A DNA stretch of 64,000 bases from Papiliotrema nemorosa (taxonomy: Eukaryota; Basidiomycota; Tremellomycetes; Tremellales; Rhynchogastremaceae), in NCBI GenBank assembly GCA_032158125.1, contig JASKOT010000004.1, forward strand, positions 620,001-684,000, in the 5' to 3' direction. This document shows, piece by piece, positions 59,228 through 64,000 of the stretch. The stretch's first letter is position 1. Every line of letters starts with the position of its first letter. The notes under the pieces were generated by a model. The model did not search any database. It had not been told where the DNA came from and saw only the letters and a list, made by a program, of their open reading frames with translations. Made by a program: the position numbers and the translations under genes.

Positions 59228-59238
59228 GGGGGGGGGGG
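59228..59238 (+). repeat. Homopolymer run of 11 G
   Basis: Lies about 105 bp upstream of the WD40/DUF2415 start codon. Such runs are prone to length error in assembly. Confidence 0.8.
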
Positions 59239-59438
59239 GATCCCGTGACGCAGAGAATGCATCATCCCGATTTCGGTTATTCACAATGACCCGATCTGCC
59301 TGCAACAACAATTGTCCCCTACCTTGGCGACCTCGACCGCGCATCATGCTTGCATGACTATGCTAGAGGTACACGTCACATGTATGATATGAGCTTGATG
59401 CCGACTAGGGGAACCCTCTCCCTCATATGGGCTGACGG

Positions 59439-61660
59439 TCAGCTTCGACTGGCGGCCGTAGGGTGACTCACAATCCATTGTCCCATGATTGCCACCGGTA
59501 CACCCCACCTCGAACGTCAGCTAGAGCGACATCGATCAATACCATACTCACGCATCTCGACGTATAGTCACACTAAAGCAGCATCGTATCTCGCGATACT
59601 CCTCCCGCAGCGGTATGACACCGCTTTCTGGTGTTCTTGACCCGCCAAACCCGTCGGCCGGCTGAGGGATCAAGGGCTGAGGCAACGAGAAGTCTGGTGG
59701 TTGACCAACACCAGATGCAGGTTTCGTACCCATCGAGGCAGGCGTGACCGATGGACGAGGTGGGCGACTCCGGGCTAAAGAAATAGGAATCTTCAACGTG
59801 CAATGGGTTGTCAATGCCCGTTGGCCTGGGCGTCAGAACTCTCCCACAGCCTCGCAAGGTCCGACTTACCAGCGTCGAAAGCAATCTTGGCATAACCCTC
59901 CCAATATCTCACAGCTGAGTCTTCGTCCATCAATTCGTAGACACAGAGTATGCCATTCCTGAACATGCTAGCCGGTATCCCCGTCAAATTGGCAAATTCC
60001 TGATTGGCTTTCTGGATTTCTCCCGTTCTTCGCCATATGCAAGAAGGGGTATGTATGGCTGCACAATCAGCACAGTGGCTCTGCCGCTTGCCTCGAGAAC
60101 GCACAAGCAAAAGCCCTGTCGTATTCCAGCATCCATCGCTCCATGGCTTCTTCCACAAAGACCAGATCCACGTCGGTGAGTGTCCTTGCGATTTGCCTGA
60201 ATTTCGGTCGGAAGCCATTCAAAGCTGTCAGAATACGCCTCCTGGACTCGGATGAGATGCTGGCGCCGAAAGTAGCGTTAGGCGTCGAGGCTGTTTTTCA
60301 GCTTGACAATGTAAAGGCGTGCGTAGTCTACTCACAAACAAGCCTGGCTCGCCCGAATGCCGCTGCACCTTTCTGCGGACTGCTCGGTGCCGATCCTTGC
60401 AGACTATCCGCCTTGGGTCCAGCTCGTCCAGAGTCCATCCACTTGTTCATCCTCTCGTATCCCTTGATATAATCGTATGGCTTCAATAATCCAGCATCAT
60501 ATTTCGCCTTGATCACCTGTGCCAGCCGAGATGCCCTCGGTCCAGTAGGTTGATCTGCCGCTGCGAGGAAGTATTTTTCACTGCTGTCAGCGGGTTGAAA
60601 GAGATGCGGACTCACATCCTGGAGATATTGGACAATTGTGGGGTGACAAATGAGACCTCCTTGCCTTTACCCTTGCTTGAGCTATTGGCAGTATCCGTTC
60701 GCGACATGGCGGGAGGTGCAGAATCTTTGATGGGGGCCGTCAAATTGCCATTGTTGACTGGAGTCGACAAATCCGTTCCAAAATTGGGCGTAGGCATTCC
60801 AGCGAGAGTGTTTCCACTGACATCGTCCAAGCCTCCTCCCTTGGAGAAATAAGATAAAACGTCTAGAAATCCTCCGGGTAACGAGGGAACACCAAGATCG
60901 CCCAAGAATTTCCTGGATATTAGCTGACTCCGTTCCGTAGACCTCACGTTAACGCTCCGAGTTCTGTGTCATCTCCTTGTCTCCACTGTCCATCTATCCC
61001 TTCTGGCCGGCGTACATCACTCGGCCCTCCGCCATCTCCAAATGTCACTGGTCCTTCGGTATCCGGCAGAAGAGGCCAAGCAGGCGGGAAGTTTGGGTCG
61101 GAATACAAGGATGTCGGTAAACGGTTCACATTGTTGATTGGTAGGGGTGCAGAGGTTGCAGGCTGAGGGTGCACAAGGGGATTGTCATTTTCTGGCGGCC
61201 TCGAGGGTGATTTGGTCCGTTTGGAGCTTTCTGATGGTCGACGTTGGACGGGCGGTGTCACATCCCGGCAGAGATGGGCAATCTCTCGCTTGACACTAGA
61301 GAATTAGCATCAACATCGTGGTTTGCAAGATCAGCAAACACACCATCTCTCGCAAGGTCGTCCACCTTCACAAACCATATGACTGGATATGAGCTCTACA
61401 CCTGCAGAAGACGATTTGAAGACACACCTTCTTCTACAGTACACGCAGGCCTTTCCTGTAGACCTCTTTGCTCGCTTCTTCTTCGAGCCATCCTCTACTA
61501 CAGAAGTGCTGCGTTTGAGTGGACCATGACTGCTTTCTCCGGTCTGGATACCGGTCCGGACAGAGGCAGACGATCCATTCTGAGGCGAAATGACAGGTTT
61601 CCTGTCTTCTTGCGTGTCCCACCCTCTATTCGCAGATGATCCAACATTATGCTGACTCAT
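59439..61660 (-). CDS. ERT1: Zn2Cys6-PAS transcription factor, ERT1/AcuK-AcuM family
   Basis: Regulator of gluconeogenesis and non-fermentable carbon use in fungi. Two introns inside the zinc cluster must be removed to give KACVYCRRSHMVCEGGRP followed by CERCVKREIAHLCRD, with all six cysteines in place (about residues 71-101). A basic stretch (DGSKKKRAKRS) precedes it. The PAS domain includes FANLTGIPASMFRNGILCVY and ELMDEDSAVRYWEGYAKIAF, the family's core. The C-terminus is IRCCFSVTIRRDAWGVPVAI and MGQWIVS, matching the FTIRRD end block. The gene starts at the ATG at 61660 (MSQHNVGSS). The middle is Pro/Ser-rich. It runs in tandem with the DUF2415 gene. Confidence 0.95.
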
Positions 61661-62229
61661 GTTCGTGTCGATGGCATGAGATGAAAGGTGTGCGAGAGTG
61701 ATGAAGCGGTGATGTCAATTTTGACGAATCGGATACCGGCGGATGATAATCGAATGTCAAGGACGAAGAAAATTCCATGCACCGATGAACAAGTCAAGAC
61801 ACGAAAGCTGACAAGTCGAAGTAGAGACTGTTCCCCGAGATGCTACAGAAGAATGTTGAATCGAGGAAACATCTGTATACGTCGCTGACGGGGGTTATTG
61901 TGATTACCGGGGTATCTTACAGGGCGAGGTGCCCAACCCACGGATTTGATGTGGCACCAACCGTCTGCCTCCTGGCGGCAGTCATCGTACCGCTCCTTAC
62001 CAAACGGCCGTATGCAAAGGGACCTTTTACGGTCAAAGTGGATTATGGATTGATGAGGAGCTCGCTCGCGAAAGAAGAAGTGCACAGAAAGGGTGATTTT
62101 GAAACACACACGGACACAGGAGCCGGGGGGGGGGCGAAGGTCTGATGGTCATCACTCAACCCTCGAACAACGGGAGCAAGCACAGATGTAAACAATGTTG
62201 GAAGCTTCAAACTTGTCCTGTTACTCAAC
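61661..62229. other. Divergent region between ERT1 and the coiled-coil gene, with a 10-G run
   Basis: 570 bp between start codons on opposite strands, holding both promoters. A run of 10 G lies at 62125-62134, about 100 bp before the plus-strand ATG. No other gene is supported. Confidence 0.6.
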
Positions 62230-63422
62230 ATGACATCTAAGCCGACAAGCCTTGTGAGCCACAGGAGTTTGCATGAAATGCCTGTCTCACCATCCCCTTG
62301 TCCGCTACCAGACAATGACAACGACTCGGGCGCCGCACTGGAGGATCTTCTGGCATCATTCCCCAAACCTCTGGATTGGGAGACGTCTTTTGATGATCTT
62401 GGATCCACTCTATTCACTCCACAAGCTCCCCAGACCGACCAAAAGGTATGTCTACTCGAATCAATGGTGAAGATAAACTGAGCTTAGACTGAATCCGGCT
62501 CCTTCGAGACCACCTCGACGCATATTCGACCCTTGTCTCCTATCAGACCACCTGTTCCCCCGAAGGATTCTCATCTTCTACGACATGATACTCTGGTGAG
62601 TGATGGTCAGTCTTCGAGATACAGTACAATCGCTAATCATAGCGACGGACTCCTTCGAAGACGGTCAAAAGATCGGTGGAGCAGACTACCCCAACTCGGC
62701 CTTTTAAGCGCCTCCGAGAAGCGTTGACCCTCTCACCCAGATCACCTCGACACAAACGATCACCTTCCAAGATCCCTCTCCCGAAGTCTCCTGCTCCTCG
62801 ACCAACCTCTCATCCCAGCGACATGGACGATATCATATCTGCCTTCCGTCTAACACGAGATCACTTCTCCCGCTCCATCGACGCCTTGGACTACGTTCGC
62901 ACCCGTCTGGAGGCTGAGCGACATACCTCTGATCAGTCAAAAGCGGCGGTTCTGCAGCTACTCGAGGAGAGGCGACGCACCAATGTCGAGATAGGCGAGA
63001 CTCAACGTCAGATCGACGAGTTGAGAGATGAGCTGCGGCGAATCAAGAATGATTCCGGTAGGGCAGCTCACGAGTCTCAGGGAATGATAGCCCATCTCGA
63101 GGCGAATCTAGTCAAGGAGAAGGCTTTATCGGCGACCTTGCGTACCGAGGTGAACGAGTTGGCAAGGAGGAATCACTACATGGAGCAGACGGCGGATCGG
63201 CGAGTATTTGAGTTGCAGCAAAATCTGGACGAAGCGAGGCAGGAGACGGCCAAAGCCAAGGCTGAACTCGACAGAGTGCGTGTGAGACTTGATGAGGCAG
63301 ATTTCGCACACAGAGCGTTGAAAGAGGGTGGAGCGAAATTGGCGAGAGAGTTGGCGGAGAGGGAAAAGAAGGTCGAGGAGCTGGAAAAGGGCAAGGCTGC
63401 CAAAAGATGGGGTATGATTTGA
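62230..63422 (+). CDS. Coiled-coil protein, function unknown
   Basis: Three exons (62230-62445, 62488-62595, 62643-63422) give 367 residues. The first 110 are Pro/Ser-rich, with a short acidic-hydrophobic part (LEDLLASFPKPLDWETSFDD). Residues about 110-160 are basic with many Ser-Pro sites (RRTPSKTVKRS, LTLSPRSPRHKRSPSKIPL), as in cell-cycle-kinase targets. From about 165 to the end there is an unbroken coiled coil (DDIISAFRLTRDHFSRSID to LAEREKKVEELEKGKAAKR). This layout suits a cytoskeletal, spindle-pole or septum protein, but I do not recognise the family and the role is inference only. Confidence 0.82.
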
Positions 63423-63593
63423 TGGACTAGACTGCTGCTTCTTGGACTTGAATTTGGCAATGTACCGTACATCCTTGTTCTTCCTGCAGGTATCTCTGTT
63501 GTCCAGTCAGGCGAGTTGTATTGTCAGTCGAGTGAGTGAGTGGGGGAGAGAAGAATCGAGGTGTCCGAGCGACATGAGGTCAAGCGCCATGTC

Positions 63594-63638
63594 CCTTCCT
63601 TCCTTCCTTCCTTCCTTCCTTCCTTCCTTCCTTCCTTC
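63594..63638 (+). repeat. CCTT microsatellite, about 11 copies
   Basis: Perfect tetranucleotide repeat of 45 bp between the coiled-coil gene and the TATA box of the next gene. A second, imperfect CTT/CCTT tract lies at 63815-63866 inside that gene's first intron. Confidence 0.95.
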
Positions 63639-63653
63639 ACCCCATGCGATACA

Positions 63654-63661
63654 TATATAAA
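63654..63661 (+). promoter_or_regulatory. Candidate TATA box of the right-edge gene
   Basis: TATATAAA lies about 120 bp upstream of the ATG at 63777, followed by a strongly CT-rich leader, as expected of a fungal promoter. Confidence 0.55.
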
Positions 63662-63776
63662 ATGTCCCAATTCATCTCCTCGCTTCTTTCCCATCTTCCC
63701 CTTCTCTGCACCAAACCATCTCATCTTCTCTCATCTACCCATCTCCCCTTCCGCCCATATTCTTACAACGGCCAGC

Positions 63777-64000
63777 ATGGTGTCGAGCAAGAATTCGAAG
63801 TCTCAGGTAGACACCCTCCTCCTTCCTTCTTCCTTCTTCCTTCTTCCTTCCTGCTTCCTTCTTCCAATGGTCCTCTTTTTGCGTCCACATTTCCATCGTC
63901 TGTCTTCTTGACATCTGACTGACTTGCAAGCTCAGACAACCTGATGGGAAACACCGCAAACTTCGATCACACTCTCAGGCTCGACGACGTCTCTCGACAC
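63777..64000 (+). CDS. 5' part of a gene cut by the right edge, product unknown
   Basis: The first exon (63777-63806) encodes MVSSKNSKSQ and ends at a GTAGAC donor. A CT-rich intron of 124 nt follows. If it ends at GCAAG (63930), the next exon reads LRQPDGKHRKLRSHSQARRR, open to the window end. Using the CTCAG five bases later gives a stop at once. The visible 33 residues are basic; no family is recognised. Confidence 0.5.

Noticed and set aside
63594..63866. CT-rich repeats as a transposon or telomere edge
   Set aside because: A simple microsatellite and a CT-rich intron explain them; there are no terminal repeats or reverse transcriptase.

Overview
This window is eukaryotic nuclear DNA from a basidiomycete yeast, most likely a tremellomycete of the Cryptococcus/Kwoniella/Tremella type. 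Genes are packed on both strands and carry many short introns (about 32-70 nt, mostly GTNNGN...AG). The gene content is fungal: a Medusa/MedA regulator, an ERT1/AcuK-type gluconeogenesis regulator, the DASH subunit Dad3 and a fungal LOG-family enzyme. I see no rRNA, convincing tRNA, transposon or CRISPR array. The lineage is inferred from gene content and intron style; I ran no search.

Layout. 1-6 kb: a ubiquitin-specific protease cut by the left edge, an RPEL-repeat protein and a MedA-like regulator, all on the minus strand. 6-8.5 kb: unresolved sequence with coding-like segments. 8.5-11.2 kb: mitochondrial HSP10 and HSP60, head to head. 12.9-13.4 kb: a small secreted cysteine protein. 14.8-24.5 kb: two long minus-strand genes for disordered proteins of unknown function. 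25-33 kb: PRMT1-type arginine methyltransferase, a BAG-domain co-chaperone, an F-box-like protein, an aminodeoxychorismate lyase-like gene abutting a LOG-family gene, and a Tls1/C9orf78 splicing factor. 33.5-37.4 kb: an MFS monocarboxylate-type transporter and a secreted GH114-like glycosidase. 37.9-49.1 kb: SAR1, an ELYS-like nucleoporin, CCDC25, an unresolved segment, NSA1/WDR74, AP-3 mu and the Mg2+ channel MRS2. 49.3-64 kb: DAD3, REV3 (DNA polymerase zeta catalytic subunit), a WD40/DUF2415 protein, ERT1, a coiled-coil protein, and the start of a gene cut by the right edge.

Most genes are housekeeping and unrelated to each other. The clear functional pairing is HSP10/HSP60, whose products form one chaperonin; they share a 290-bp divergent promoter. 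Other short divergent promoters lie between LOG and TLS1 (276 bp), between DAD3 and REV3 (200 bp), and between NSA1 and AP-3 mu (281 bp).

The most unusual points are these: LOG and aminodeoxychorismate lyase could be joined in frame by one 69-nt intron; the GH114 and CCDC25 genes each have one splice site that is an A/G transition away from canonical, and the BAG gene has GTG where an ATG is expected; several genes have a first coding exon of only 3-12 nt; and three copies of an 8-bp element lie exactly 21 bp apart upstream of the MFS gene. Exon boundaries were read by eye from reading frame, GT/AG signals and family homology.
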